From positions 76,844,001 through 76,908,000 of the forward strand of contig NC_134109.1 in the NCBI RefSeq assembly GCF_040939455.1: a stretch of DNA of 64,000 bases, given 5' to 3'. The notes below the pieces were generated by a model that had not been told where the DNA came from, did no database searches, and saw nothing but the letters and a program-made list of their open reading frames with translations. Position numbers and translations under genes: made by a program. This DNA comes from Microcebus murinus. Taxonomy: Eukaryota; Chordata; Mammalia; Primates; Cheirogaleidae. Within the stretch, counting starts at the first letter, position 1; every line of letters starts with the position of its first letter. Of this stretch, positions 63,801 to 64,000 are shown one piece after another.

Positions 63801-64000
63801 TTACATGCTGAAAATGTCCCACTCATACCACTTTTCAGGTAGTGGCTATGTGCTATTTTCACTTTTTTGTGGCTGGTGGGGGGGGGGCAGGTTGAAGGAG
63901 GGCAAGTTTGTAGAAGAGGCTGAAAAGCATATGAGGATTTGCTTTGGAGGGGGAAGCCTGGAAATGAACACAATCAATACACCTATGGTACAAAAGTCTC
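60840..64000. other. AT-rich unique intronic sequence
   Basis: About 3.2 kb carries no recognised repeat family, exon or regulatory cluster. There is a short CA tract near 63392-63410 and a run of G near 63878-63887. Confidence 0.5.

Overview
The window is mammalian nuclear DNA from a primate, most likely a strepsirrhine (lemur, loris or galago). It carries Alu elements, old eutherian repeats (MIR, L2, L1M tails, MER5) and long AT-rich introns. Several Alus have wording typical of strepsirrhine copies: 'CCTAGCACTCTGGGAGG', 'CTGAGCAAGAGTGAGACC' and 'GAGGTTGCTATGAGGTAGG...GCCATGGCACTC'. The species call is inference.

The only protein-coding content I can support is two internal exons of the TALE homeobox gene MEIS2, both on the minus strand. 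The upstream exon (56604-56718, 115 bp) encodes the serine/glycine/proline-rich linker before the homeodomain. The downstream exon (10321-10466, 146 bp) encodes the acidic and basic segment plus the start of the homeodomain, stopping just before the TALE loop. Both have canonical AG/GT splice sites and their phases join exactly: CAA-G plus GG-GAT gives Gln-Gly-Asp. The intron between them is 46,137 bp. The flanking introns run off both ends of the window. The preceding and following exons were not found here.

Layout in + coordinates. 1-10320 is the intron after the homeodomain-start exon, with an L1 remnant, two MIRs and a candidate regulatory block at 8780-9420. 10321-10466 is an exon. 10467-56603 is the giant intron. 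It holds an Alu cluster at 13.5-17.8 kb, an AT-rich stretch at 20.8-23.3 kb, and MIR/L1/L2 remnants at 23.3-28.8 kb. A unique, regulatory-looking region at 29.5-32.4 kb contains a CpG-dense patch, a C-run capable of quadruplex formation on the coding strand, and a perfect DR2 nuclear-receptor site. More repeats lie at 36-48 kb, and a second long unique block lies at 49.3-50.96 kb. 56604-56718 is an exon. 56719-64000 is the upstream intron, mostly unique AT-rich DNA.

No RNA gene, promoter with clear core elements, CRISPR array or independent protein-coding gene could be supported. The main interest is regulatory: MEIS2 is a developmental regulator known to be induced by retinoic acid, and its large intron is where long-range enhancers would be expected. 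Claims of conservation are inferred from repeat-free, compositionally structured sequence and need an alignment to confirm.
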